This document shows, piece after piece, positions 22,936 to 33,312 of a stretch of DNA of 64,000 nucleotides (its first letter is position 1; each line of letters starts with the position of its first letter). The position numbers were made by a program, and so were the translations under genes. The DNA lies in NCBI GenBank assembly GCA_002270565.1, contig NQMI01000012.1, positions 387,921-451,920 on the forward strand, read 5' to 3'. The DNA comes from Stenocarpella maydis. Lineage: Eukaryota > Ascomycota > Sordariomycetes > Diaporthales > Diaporthaceae. Under the pieces are notes generated by a model. It did not search any database. It was not told the origin of the DNA and was given only the letters and a program-made list of their open reading frames with translations.

Positions 22936-23558
22936 TCACCTTGAATATGTCAGTATACTGCTCATCTCGGCCGCCGTCGTGCGCTGCCACACCGATACAC
23001 ACTTCAAGGGAGTACTACTTACCTGCCAGACATTGAGCGACACTCCGCCCGGGATCTGTGAGCCTTGTCCATATGCGACAACCGAGTTGAGCCAGTCGTA
23101 CTTGTCGCTGCCCGTCTCGAACAAGAGGAGCAGATTCGGAGAGTGTCCTTTCTCTCGCACCAAGATGTTGCCTCCGTCACTTGTCTGAAGCACATAAACA
23201 ACATTTGGGTTGAAAGATCCATTGCCGTCAATGAGGGCCCAATCGGCACCGCCGGCTGCAACAGTACCTGCAATTAATACGTCAGCTGGCCTGTGCATCT
23301 TCGGGGTGCTCGAGCAGGCTGGCTCCGGAGCCTTGCATCTCTAAGGCGACACTCACCGCAGAGCTTAGGTCCAGAAAACGACCCGCCGATAATAGGCTCG
23401 AAGGCCCTGTCTCCCAGAGGCGTGGGGCCGATAGGAATGGCTGTGCCACTCGTGATATTGACTGAGAAGAGGTAGGTCAGAGCTGGTGGGTTGGGTTGAC
23501 GGGGCCCAGCCATGGCCGCTGCAGCCAGTGTGACCGATGCCAGGAACGAGCGGAGCAT
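22936..23558 (-). CDS. Secreted DUF3237-family protein
   Basis: Exons (minus) 23357-23558 and 22936-23267 give 177 residues. MLRSFLASVTLAAAAMA is a signal peptide. The single domain fits DUF3237 (UPF0311): LTYLFSVNITSG, RAFEPIIGGSFSGPKLCG, TVAAGGADWALIDGNG, YVLQTSDGGNILVREKG, FETGSDKYDWLNSVVAYG and VSLNVWQV. No activity is assigned to the family. The 3' end is uncertain: after SLNVWQ there is a good donor (GTAAGT), and splicing to an acceptor near 22940 would end the protein as VSAHH with a stop at 22922; read through, it ends TYSR at 22936. The domain is complete either way. A TATAAAA element lies about 123 bases upstream. Confidence 0.8.
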
Positions 23559-24527
23559 TTTCGGAACGGTATCAAAGGATAGTTTATGGTTCAGGTATCG
23601 TGAAACCGGTTGACCAAGGACGCACAAGTGGAAGATATTGAAAGGGCCCCAGGCCTCCCTGGTGCGTGAATACTATCGGGTTTTATAGCCCGCTGCTCTA
23701 CGCATATGGGATCTCAGCCCCAGCTGATACCCCATACTACTTTCACCTCTTGGGATCTGAGGCCATTCCGTAGCGCTGGGTCGCCGTCCTAGCGCCCGCC
23801 ACGATGCCTCATCCGGCTTATTGTCTCAGCACCATAAGACAATACAAGCCACTTGGCACCGAGAAGATGGCAGTAAGTTTATAGTCAGCAGCCATTCGCG
23901 ACGGGTTTCTTGAATTTTGGATATGTTTTGGGACAGGCTCATGAGCTGAAGAGGAAAGCCACCTACTAGCTCTGCTGAACTAAATAATCCATGACGGGCG
24001 TGCCAAGAGGCCAAATATGCAGCCATCTGGTGATCTTGTAGTACAAGGCTCATGCGACACAACGCTCCTCTGCAGGCATGTGGTTTGCCGCAGAAAAGTA
24101 GAACTGATTTCTCGGCAATCAAGTTCCAGCACTTCCTGGGTGACGAAACAGGCAAATCTGAACGTAGATAAACTCTAGGGTAGTTGGCAGATCAAACCGC
24201 GAGACGAAGTAGAAGTCAACAGGGGTTGTTCAGTATATCGATTCAAAAGAGCCCTTGGGATCCTAAATGCCTTTCAGGCGCGGTGTCGTGGATACCAGTT
24301 AACAGCGGGCGTGGAGGTCAAGAACTAGGAATCCACAGGCCTCTTGAACCATCCATCCATGGGGAAGCTTGTCGGCGACGGAGTCAAATTAGAAGATGGT
24401 CTAGAATGGCCGAAGTAGGACCCTACTTGAGTAGTTATTCGAATTTTAGGTATCCAGATCAGGGAATTATAGTATTCCTCTCTTTCCAACCTTGCCTACA
24501 GTCATAGCGACCCTCTCCAAGCTCACC
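23559..24527. other. Intergenic, no supported gene
   Basis: Promoter side of the DUF3237 gene on the left; no recognisable gene to the right. The 24400-24490 part is AT-rich. Confidence 0.5.
23681..23687 (-). promoter_or_regulatory. TATA box of the DUF3237 gene
   Basis: TATAAAA on the minus strand, about 123 bases upstream of the start codon at 23558. Motif and spacing only. Confidence 0.45.
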
Positions 24528-24914
24528 ATGCACTGCCTAAATTTCTCCCTCACAACGGTCCTCCTGCACGCTGGCGGAACATGCGTCGCATCCCTGTCGC
24601 TCTTCCACCCCTAGAATGCGAGCGAGTTGGCCGCTTCGGACGACTCTGCACGGTGACCTGAGCCGGCCAGCCTGGAGGTCACCCCGCCCGGAGCACCCAG
24701 GAACCCCTCCGGCGAAGAGGCCATCGCCAGCTTCGTCGGCACCCTCGACTACGAGACCCTCAATGGCAGCGGGTTCGCGTCGCAGTGGACCATCAACGGC
24801 TGGTTTTGGTTTGGTGTCAATGCTGAGAATGTGCTTCCAACTAGTTTCTTCGCCCAAGAGATGCAGGCAGGAGACATTGAGTCAAGATTGGCTGCTGATT
24901 CTGAAGTTGCTTAG
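24528..24914 (+). pseudogene. Decayed small secreted-protein gene (two in-frame nonsense codons)
   Basis: One reading frame runs from ATG 24528 to TAG 24912-24914 and is broken only by TAG at 24612 and TGA at 24654. It starts MHCLNFSLTTVLLHAGGTC, which resembles a signal peptide, and ends in a well-formed acidic stretch (FVGTLDYETLNGSGF, SQWTINGWFWFGVNAENV). Both stops fit single C-to-T changes (CAG to TAG, CGA to TGA), the kind of damage repeat-induced point mutation causes. I considered introns that would skip the stops: the only candidate around the second is 22 bases, and none fits the first. I do not recognise the family. It could also be an unusual live gene with a start after 24656. 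Confidence 0.5.
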
Positions 24915-25242
24915 GGCATTCCTGGTTTCGAGGCAGTGATATCAACGAGGATTGTGGTTCTAGAGTTTTGATTTCCACAACAGGCAAGACACCATAGTAA
25001 AATCTGATGCAGAAACGCAAGGGCGCCAGTGATAATATAGCGCCGCCAAGACAAAGTGCATGGCTGACAGCGACTTTCGCGCGCTTTGAATGTCTCAAGG
25101 TCATAATCTCATGTCGTGTGTGCCAAACCCGCCCCCTTCTTCTGGGACTGCCACACCCAGTGATATCAACAGGTATACGATATTCGCAAGCAGGAGAAGG
25201 AAGGCATCAAAGCCGCGTACATATTACTCGAGAGGAGCGCGG
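24915..25242. other. Intergenic downstream of the methyltransferase
   Basis: 328 bases between the decayed gene and the 3' end of the LaeA-like gene; nothing supported. Confidence 0.5.
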
Positions 25243-26904
25243 TCATAGTGGCTTGCGTCCCCAGACAGCCTTCACCTTGAAATAGGGGTGGTGCTTGGTG
25301 GAGCGAATCTCCCTTCTCAGCTGGGCAATGTACACCAGTATCTCGTCCCTGCTCCAGCCGGCAATGACGTTGGCGATGAAGAGCACGTAGCCCTCAATGT
25401 CGGATTCGAGAGCTGTCTGCGCCCATTGCCCTATCTCCTTCAGTTTCTTGTCCCGGGGCCAGCCGCCAACGGGAGCCTGGGGCCGCCTTAGTCAGTCTTC
25501 CGAGTTCGATTCCAAGCCCTGAGCCACTGTGTCGGGCACTCGATATAGAGGGATAGCCCACCTTGAAATCCCATTCTTGAATGTCGACAAAACCGGCCTC
25601 TTCCATGGCCTTCCTCTGGATCCCCTGGGCGATAACCATGAATGACCGCCCCAGGGTCTTGCCGCCTTCCTCGAAGAACTTGCCCCACTGCGAGATGGCC
25701 GACTTGTCAGGGACAGAGCCGTCGTCGCTGACCATGTGCGGCGAGCCCTCGAAGCTCTCGAGCCACGCCCCGGGCTTTAGCACCTTGTATGCCTCCTTGA
25801 ACAGCGCGGCCCAGTCGGCGATGCTGCCTACGAGGTAGCGTATGTGAACGAAGTCGAAGTCGTTGGCGTGGAAGGTCCATTCTGAGGTGCAGTCCTCGAT
25901 CTCGCTGCGACAGGGTGTATGATCAGGATGCAAGCTCGCAGCCAGCCCAGCATGTCGGCCAGAGCTACTCACAACTTCAGGTTAGGGGGGACCCATTTGG
26001 GTTGGATCGGTGAGATATCGGTGCCGATGACATTTGCCTCGGGGTGGTCGTCGGCGAAATCTCTGTGCACCTGTGAGCTGTGACCGAGACGGTTTTTCTT
26101 CTGGGGCAGGTGCGGCCTTCATACATCGCCCACAGTCCTGTCCCCGTGCCGATATCGAGGACTTTCTATCTGAGAATCAGCGTTACAATTCCTGGCTGCG
26201 TGGCGGCGGCCGGGGCCATACCATACCTGGATATTGCCTCCGAGCGGAGCGAAGTAGAGCTTGTTATCGGAGCAGAGACTCAGGAAATGATGGCTGTGTT
26301 GTCAGGATATTTAGATGGGGCAAGCTCCTTCAGTTGGCGCACGGGGGTGCTCACTTGATGTCCATTGCTTCATTCTGCATCTCATCATTAGATCCCCTTG
26401 AGGTTGAGACGTGGTCAGCTGCCAAGGCTTTGTGTGCCGCTTACTCGGTTTAGACGGATGAAGGGGGCTGGCCGTTCTCACCAGTATTGGGCGGTGTCGC
26501 CAACATGATCGCTGTGGTATGTGCGGCCGTGGATGGTTCTGTACTCGAGGATGCTCGATGTGATCGAGTCTGTCGAGCTTGCCGTGTCTCCAAATGCGGA
26601 ATCGTTGTCGTCGTCGAGATCTTGCTGTGCCTGATCTCAGCGCCAGAGAGCCCTGGTGCACGCCCACGATGACACCCACCTGTCCTGCCAGCGCCGTCCA
26701 ATGGGTGGCAGGCAGTAGGCCCGTCCCCCCACCTGGGCTGCCCGCTGCCTCGCCCGCTGCCTCGCCCACCCCTTCACCTGCCGCAGAGGGTTGCGCGGGG
26801 TCCTGCGCGGGCGGAGAGGTCGTGGGCGAAGACTGCTGTTCCCGGGCCGCAGGGGCCGCCGGCGCACTGCCTGCTGCATGGCCAGGAGGCTCGCTGCTCG
26901 CCAT
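25243..26904 (-). CDS. LaeA-like SAM-dependent methyltransferase
   Basis: Eight exons (minus): 26680-26904, 26482-26630, 26355-26396, 26227-26293, 26125-26165, 25973-26062, 25562-25904 and 25243-25476, giving 396 residues. The N-terminal 90 are Ala/Pro/Ser-rich and disordered; then [22 protein letters not shown] and [19 protein letters not shown], followed by the class I methyltransferase core: [21 protein letters not shown] (motif I), [31 protein letters not shown] and [11 protein letters not shown]. This order is that of LaeA and its paralogues, nuclear regulators of secondary metabolism, and of cytoplasmic relatives with unknown substrates. It is one of the paralogue type; nothing shows that it is LaeA itself. 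Divergent from the dehydrogenase at 27562, sharing 657 bases of upstream DNA. All splices keep the frame. Confidence 0.88.
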
Positions 26905-27561
26905 TGTTGGTGTATCGTGGGATGTGATGGCGCAAAGACCCGTGAGAAGGAGGAATCTGGTCCGGATTTGGGAGTCCCGAGGGCACGGCAGCAGGTATCT
27001 GTCTAAGCAAGTACCCAATGGGTGCTTGACCCCTCATGCAGGGACCGGTTGGTCCCAACGCCCAACGGATAAGATCCCCCCCCCCCCTGTAAAGTGGCCC
27101 TGGTGCCGCATGGGAGGGCTGCTCTCGCCCAGGGCAAATGCCTGCTTGTTATATTAGCACGCTGAACTGGCAGAGTCAACTGGCTAATAAACACGGAGTG
27201 CCGTCGGGGGGGCGGTGTGGATAATTGCACTCGACCATGTTTTGAACGGCTCCGGGTCGTACGGATGGACACGCCATGTTGGATTTACCTTGGGTACCCA
27301 AGTATTACTAAGTACTTACCTGCTTAAGTGGTTATTGAACGGCGGAGGCATGCAGCTCCGTACATGGAGTGAGTATTGACCCCTCACGGTGTTTCCTTTG
27401 CCCGGCTGCGGGAACGGGCCCGTCGTCCGCCGACCACCCACACCCGGCCAAGGACCGGCGAGATATAAACCGTATGTATAGAGGCAACCGTGCAGAAAAG
27501 GTCTCTTGATGCCCTTCACGCGCTCGGCAGCGTCCTTGTAGATCCTGCGTAAACCGCAACC
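26905..27561. promoter_or_regulatory. Shared divergent promoter region
   Basis: 657 bases between the start codons of the LaeA-like gene (minus) and the dehydrogenase gene (plus). It contains a C12 tract (27076-27087) and GTACTTACC/AGTACTTAC-type words near 27000 and 27310. No gene within it is supported. Confidence 0.5.
27076..27087. repeat. C12 homopolymer
   Basis: Twelve consecutive C preceded by AAGAT, the same flank as the C11 tract at 7459, in the divergent promoter region. Confidence 0.8.
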
Positions 27562-28849
27562 ATGTCTCCCTCAGCTGCCCCGGCATCAAAGAGCTACAGC
27601 ATCGCCTCTATCCCAGCGGCAAGTACCTGCAAGGGCGTGCCTCCCATGCGGGCCAGGTTACTAACAACGCCCAAAGGACGGCATCGGGCCCGAGGTTGTT
27701 GATGCCGCCATCAGAGTCTTGAAGACACTATCGGAAACACTAGGGTCGTTCAACATCGACTTCACCCATTTCGACTGGAGCTCAGACACGTACAAGAAGA
27801 CCGGAAGGTACATCCCCGACGGCGGGCTCGATGAGCTCAGGAAGCACGACGCTATCCTTTTTGGCGCCGTCGGCGCCCCAGGTGAGTGCAGCATAACAGG
27901 GCTTGGCCGTTTGTCCGGCGGTGGCATGTGAATTCTGGCCAACGGTTCTCAAGATGTCCCCGACCACGTCTCGCTCTGGGGCCTGCGCTTGGCAATCTGC
28001 CAGCCTCTCCAGCAGTACGCCAACGTGAGGCCGACCAAGATCTTCCGGGGGACCCAGTCGCCCCTGAGGAACTGCAACACGGGTCATCTCGACTGGGTTA
28101 TTGTCCGCGAGAACTCAGAGGGCGAATATGCCGGGCAGGGCGGGCGCAGCCACCGTGGACAGGCGTGGGAGACTGCTACCGAGGTTGCCGTCTTCACGCG
28201 CCATGGCGTGGAACGTATCATGAGGTTTGCATTTGAGACGGCGCGGAGCAGGCCCCGGAAGCTCCTCACGGTCGTGACCAAGAGCAACGCCCAGCGGAAC
28301 GGCATGGTGCTCTGGGATGAGGTTGCAGCGGCAGTTGCCAGGGATTTCCCTGATGTGGCTGTCGACAAAATGTTGGTGGACGCTATGACTTGCAGGATGG
28401 TCCTGAAACCAGAGTCACTCGACACAATTGTGGCTACAAACCTGGCAAGTAGAGCTCCAATCGGCAAGTGGCCATGCTCGGGACTGACCTTTACGCAGCA
28501 CGCGGATATCCTGTCCGACCTGGCAGCCGCGCTCGCTGGGTCTATAGGGATTGCACCTACGTCAAACCTGGACCCAACCCGCCAAAATCCAAGCATGTTC
28601 GAGCCCATCCACGGCTCAGCCTTTGACATAACCGGGAAGGGAATTTCCAACCCTGTCGCCACGTTCTGGACGAGCGCCGAGATGCTGGCATGGCTTGGGG
28701 AGAAGAGTGCGAGCACCAAGTTGTTGGATGCCGTGGAGCGCGTCTGTGAGAAGGGAGTTGTCACAGCTGATCTCGGCGGCAAGGCGAAGACGGCGGATGT
28801 GACCGCTGCAGTGTGCGATGAGATCAGAAGCTTGTATGGTAACAAGTAA
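27562..28849 (+). CDS. Isocitrate/isopropylmalate-family dehydrogenase, tartrate dehydrogenase type
   Basis: Exons 27562-27618, 27677-27881, 27954-28444 and 28499-28849 encode 367 residues. Family marks are complete: DGIGPEVVDAAIRVL, FGAVGAPDVPDHVSLWGL, NVRPTKIF, RENSEGEYAGQGGR, VVTKSNAQRNGM, DAMTCRMVL, HADILSDLAAALAG and FEPIHGSAFDITGKG. The VPDHVSLWGL segment is that of the tartrate dehydrogenase/decarboxylase (TtuC) branch rather than of LeuB. It would oxidise a 2-hydroxyacid such as tartrate or malate with NAD and a divalent metal. Two of the three introns begin with GC (GCAAGT at 27619 and at 28445), both with CAG/AAG acceptors. The second is 54 bases, so unspliced RNA stays in frame, but it would interrupt the conserved ATNLHADILSD. 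Both GC splices restore family motifs. Confidence 0.9.
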
Positions 28850-28926
28850 GCACCGCCAGGCTTGGGAGAGGTGCGCGGGCGTACAAGCATGGAATCATGT
28901 GGGATTTCTAGACCAGGCTTAGACAC

Positions 28927-31318
28927 TCAGCAAAATCCGAAGCCCGTGGTGGAATCCGTACTGGCAGCTTGTGCGAAGTTTGAGAAATCGAGTGCGCTGA
29001 GAGGGTCCAACCAGTCCTGCCCGCTGAGGTCCATGAACGTATTGGTGTCTTCCGGCATGAAGTATGGAGTTGCGGCGACTCCCGGATTCCATCCGCCTGG
29101 TACCACACCGTATGAATCTGTACCATCTGACGGTTGGGGGATGGAAGGAGGGCTATCATAATTAGCCAACGACCGCGTGATGGTGTTTCTGGAAAGACTT
29201 GAAATAGGGTATATTTTGGCCGCGGTGTGGACCATCCGACTAGAGCACTTACGGTCGAGGAACTTCTGCACATCTTGAGCCATGGCCAAGCCTATGTGGA
29301 TGTGATGCGCTGACCCGCTGTCTCCTCGCCCTTGTCTGGCTGCGTGGCGCATTTTCAACTTCGTTGCTTTGTTGATCCTCTGGAATGGGATTCCCAGTGA
29401 CGTTACTATCATGTCTTTCGTCATGTCGTGCGGAGCTTCCCACGGCAGGCGACGTGCTGGCAGAAGGTTCCTCACCCAAGCCGGATACAGCGTCTGGCTT
29501 CGGCTTTCTCTGCTCCAAAGCGGCGGTCAAGTGCTTTACTGCCCGAGCACAAGAATCGGGCCATGATGTGCCCCGTTTGGAGAGCTGACCGAGGATTCGA
29601 AGGGTCCGCCTGGCATACCTAAGAAGTTGTAGTTCATCAGCGGGAGATCTCCTTGCACGCGCCCATGGGCTTCCAAGTCAACCAACCTTAATGCGGACGA
29701 GATACTGGTAACTCCTTCGAGTGCAGCATAACTCAGGATGAAGTAACTCATCCATACTGACCATGTCAGGAGGGGCCATACCATGACCGCTGCTGAAGAT
29801 GGGCTGCCGGCATAGGTAAACTGCTGGTCACCGATCGTTTCAAGGATCGCTCTCGAAGCGCCAATGCAAGCTTCGAGTGCTACTTGAGAAGCTGAGGTGC
29901 GAGGCTTTTTGGCTAGAAGTGGCCTATTGAGCGCAATGGTAGACTCGTGCTGTAACACAAGGACTAAAGTGCGGTAAAACGAATGTGTGTGCTCATCGCC
30001 TGCGGTCGGATGCCCCTGTTGACCCTCGTCATCCGTATGATCACCCGCAAGAGCGTCGTGTACATGGTTTGTCCACCTCGTAAGCTTTGACTGAACATGC
30101 AGTGACCGGTCTAAGGTGTCTTGCCTGGCATGCAGGCTCTTGTGACGAAGCTCAAGGATCATGCCCCGGATCTGCGCATGCCTGGACAGAAGTGCAAGGA
30201 GCTGTAACTGATCTAGATTCCCGGTACAATGTCAGATGTGGAGCTTGAGGACATTGAGATGCTCAGATTGGCGTACCCTTGGGCTCGTCCTTGTACGACT
30301 CATCTTCACTTCCGGCTGGTTGATGGTACTCGGTCTCATGAGGGAAACAGACGTCGACATCGGAGTCCTGGACATCGAGCGGAAGTCCAAGGGCCTGGCA
30401 AACCAACCTCTCCAAGCAGTAAAAGGACCACCAGATACGTTTCCTCATCGATACCTCATGTGGATTGAAATTTTGATAGCGCCGCGGACATCTGTGCAGG
30501 CCCAAATGGTATGCCATCCTAACGACGACGCCGCCCACCCTGGACGCCATGTTGAGCTTGAGCATGCTTACCAGGAAGAGCTCAACGCAGAGGGCGGCCT
30601 GGATGTTCTTTAGTGACGCTGGAGCTCCTAGGATGAAGTGAAGAGATGAAGCTACATGATCGAGACTGGAGAAGACGAGACCAAGAGGGACGGGTCCGGG
30701 TCCTGGAGCATTGGAAACGCCGAGCTGACGGGAATCTGCTAATGATATAGAGACTATTGCTCTCATTATGGCTGAATCTTGGGCAGAGATATTCTCGATT
30801 CCGTTGTTGGCGACCTGCTCCAGGGTCTCCACCACCTCGGGTCCGTGCAGAAAGGGAAAGACGGGATGCCAAATCTCGAAATAGCTTCTCGTCCAAGCAA
30901 TCAAGCCGTCAAAGGTGACGCTCGAAGCTATGGGATTTCCACCAGATATGACCTCGTCCGAAGTCCATAAAGGAGCACGGGCACCTGTCCCCGGGGTGGC
31001 CGGGTTCGAGCCGACAGACTCGTGCGCATCGTCAAGCTGGTCGTCTTCGCCAGGTACCAGCTGAGAGACGCTGAGCTGCTGACCGGTAGTCCGGGAGAGG
31101 ATGCCGTAGACTGTCCTGACGAAGTGTATGCCGCTGCTGCTACCCACAAACCGCGGCAGCCCCGGGTTGCCGCCATCTCTCATCATGCCCGTCTCCTGGT
31201 TCTCATGGTGGCGGAAGGAAGCAGTGCGCCGTCGTTTGCTGGCACGCTCGCCGGGAGAGCGAGGCCCCGCCTGCGACCAATCACCCTCGCAATTAACTGG
31301 GCTTTCAGATACGCTCAT
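28927..31318 (-). CDS. Fungal-specific transcription factor domain protein without its own zinc cluster
   Basis: Best model (minus): 30277-31318, 29687-30212, 29253-29618 and 28927-29188, 731 residues. The N-terminus has a basic patch (SKRRRTASFRHHE) and RFVGSSSGIHFVRTVYGIL. The middle is a fungal_trans domain: TRSYFEIWHPVFPFLHGPEV, SVGGV-like MASRVGGVVVRMAYHLGLHR and RKRIWWSFYCLERLVCQALGLP. The C-terminal end is acidic/aromatic (DWLDPLSALDFSNFAQ), as in activators. No Cys6 cluster is present in this frame or the 460 bases before it; the gene just upstream on the same strand supplies one. Two splices are uncertain: the third-exon junction near 29687 (GTTGGT donor, or a GC donor at the GCGT|GCAAGG site), and an optional 68-base intron near 29400 that would replace the last one. 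Confidence 0.75.
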
Positions 31319-31776
31319 TGTGTGAGGAATCTACCCATTGCGACGGAAGGCCCGTCCAGGAAAAGGGGACGGGATTGCTCTGATAGTCGCAAGCCTCAGT
31401 CTTGGAGGGGCACCGGAGTTGTGAAGCGCCTAGCACTTACCTCTGCCCCAACTTATGAAGTTGGGGGCTCGGATTTTGAACTTGCGGGGCTCCTCAGCGC
31501 CACAGGAGGAGGCCCTTGGGTGGATATCAATCGAACCTAGCCAGGCAATCTTAGGGGCTCTAGCTTGCCGTCTAGCAGCTGGGAACATCAAATCAGAAAT
31601 ATAGCAATATTGCTACTAATGTCCCAGTATGCCATCCGTTTGTGAAGGTGCCCATGGCCGATTTTGAGAACACCAAGGCCTTCAAATGACCCAACTACCC
31701 GCATCTACTTACTGCTCCTGCTTGATGTTGTCTAGCGAAGCTATAGGTCCCGAGGAGACCACGATAAGCAGGGCGA
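31319..31776. other. Gap between the two regulator halves
   Basis: 458 bases between the stop of the zinc-cluster gene and the start of the downstream regulator, both on the minus strand. The downstream frame is open upstream to about 31400, so an intron joining the two genes is possible. No separate gene seen. Confidence 0.5.
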
Positions 31777-32759
31777 TCAAAAATATAACCTTTTATTGTC
31801 CTTTGCGAATCTATACGCCCTACTAATTTGTGGCAGACTTGCCCCAGGAGCCATGCCCCCTCGGCTCAGAGGCGAGCGTCGCGAAAGACGAGGGGCTCGT
31901 TGGGCACGCGTGGTCAGTCGAGGCGAACCCAAGCGACGGCTCTGCCCATCATCTACTTGCGTGGACGCAGAACTGCCCGGCTGGCCGTTGTGCTGTGTCT
32001 GGGCCTCAAGGGTGCCAATTTGGGGCAGGCCTTCAGTGGGAGGAGCGACGGGCGCGACGACATCAAGTTCTCTCACCGAGTGAGCCGGGCCGAGACCTGT
32101 GCTGGCTGGAGACGCACTTCCTTCTCTGTTGGCCTCGAACCACGCCTCTACCTGGGCGCGATCTCGCAGTGGGCTCTTGCTCCAAGCAGTCATCAGGTCC
32201 GCCTTCTCTTGCTGGGTCGTGGGACTTAGGGACCTAGAGAGCACGGATGGCCTGAAGGTAGGCCTTGCTGTCGCGTCGCCGAATGTCCCAGCCCTTGCCT
32301 CTGCGAGCGCCGAGAACAAGGCGCCTTCTGTCTCAGCGAGCCGCTTTTCTAGAGCATTGACATAGCCAGCAGGTATTCCCCTTCCGTGGCTTGTCAGCGG
32401 CGACCGCTGTGGATGATATTGCTTGTGAAATCAAAAGATGGACGCCCGGGCAAACCCACCTCCTGTGCTTTTCAGGATAGTGGCAGTGACACTTCGACGT
32501 TGCACTGGCGCATTGTGTGCACGTGGGTCTTTCCAGGGAGGTCAGTGCCTGAAGACTTGCCATGCAGGAAGTCCACGGTCCTTACAGCTTGCGATCACAC
32601 TGCCGCGACCGATCAGATGCTCGTCAGTGACCTCTGCGAACGCAGTCGAGTTTGGGTTGGCTGCTGTGTGACCCGGGGAAAGACAACACCGACCTTGCAT
32701 TTCTTGTGCCTACATGGCGCACATGCTATCGAAGCTATTTCGATCCCGTCGTCGCTCAT
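31777..32759 (-). CDS. Zn2Cys6 DNA-binding protein, short, lacks a fungal_trans domain
   Basis: Exons (minus) 32694-32759, 32586-32599, 32460-32528 and 31777-32389 give 253 residues. The binuclear zinc cluster is rebuilt only after splicing: CAPCRHKKCK (exon 1), CDRKL (a 14-nucleotide exon 2) and PTCTQCASATSKCHCHYPEKHRR (exon 3). Its spacing matches the Gal4-type cluster. A linker/dimerisation helix follows (IPAGYVNALEKRLAETEGALFSALAEA), then KADLMTAWSKSPLRDRAQVEAWFEAN and a Ser/Arg-rich tail ending KDNKRLYF. The exon 3/4 junction has an alternative (HRRW then RSPLTSHG). It should bind DNA as a dimer. The length is far below the usual 500-900 residues of the class, and the missing middle domain is encoded immediately downstream. 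Confidence 0.72.
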
Positions 32760-33312
32760 GATATTACCAACAATCGAGTCGTCGTTATTCATCCGGCGCT
32801 CAACTCGTCGCGGAGGTGGACGGACGAAAGCTGCCCGAGGTTGCCGAGAGACGAAGTCCTCCAGCTTGAAGCCTCTCCTCGACGCGAAGAACCCTTACCC
32901 TATGGCCCGTGTCAAAATCACCAACGTCGTCACCTGAGTCTGGCGTCGCAGCGAGGTCACAACCGCGCAGCTCTGTGCATCTATCGTCCAAATATACCGT
33001 TTTCAAGACCTCAGTCAGGGAAAAAAGTTTCATATAGATACCATTAACCATCCGCCGTCACTTCACACCGTACCTTGATGGAGTCTTGTCTAGCAGACGC
33101 TACATCACGCAGCCTTCGGCGCGACAGACAAAGACATCGTGTAGCTCCTTGACAAGCCTTCGAGCCGCACAGCTCCCGCCTACAATAGCATTGACCTCTT
33201 GGTCTCGCTATCTGTCCGATACAGAGACCCCTACGGGATTGCTATCCTGCTAGAAGCCCTGGGAATACTGCAGCAGCGCCAACAGGACGCCTCCAGGCCA
33301 GGTCGAGGAAGC
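32760..33312. promoter_or_regulatory. Divergent promoter region, zinc-cluster gene and antiporter
   Basis: 553 bases between start codons of divergent genes. An in-frame plus-strand extension of the antiporter frame (from 33199) exists but has no conserved features. Confidence 0.45.

Noticed and set aside
25500..25520. B-box-like word GTTCGATTCC
   Set aside because: Lies in an intron of the methyltransferase with no matching A-box or cloverleaf.
31777..32319. Treating the 181-codon minus frame as an independent gene
   Set aside because: It is the last exon of the zinc-cluster gene; the frame continues into upstream exons that complete the Cys6 motif.
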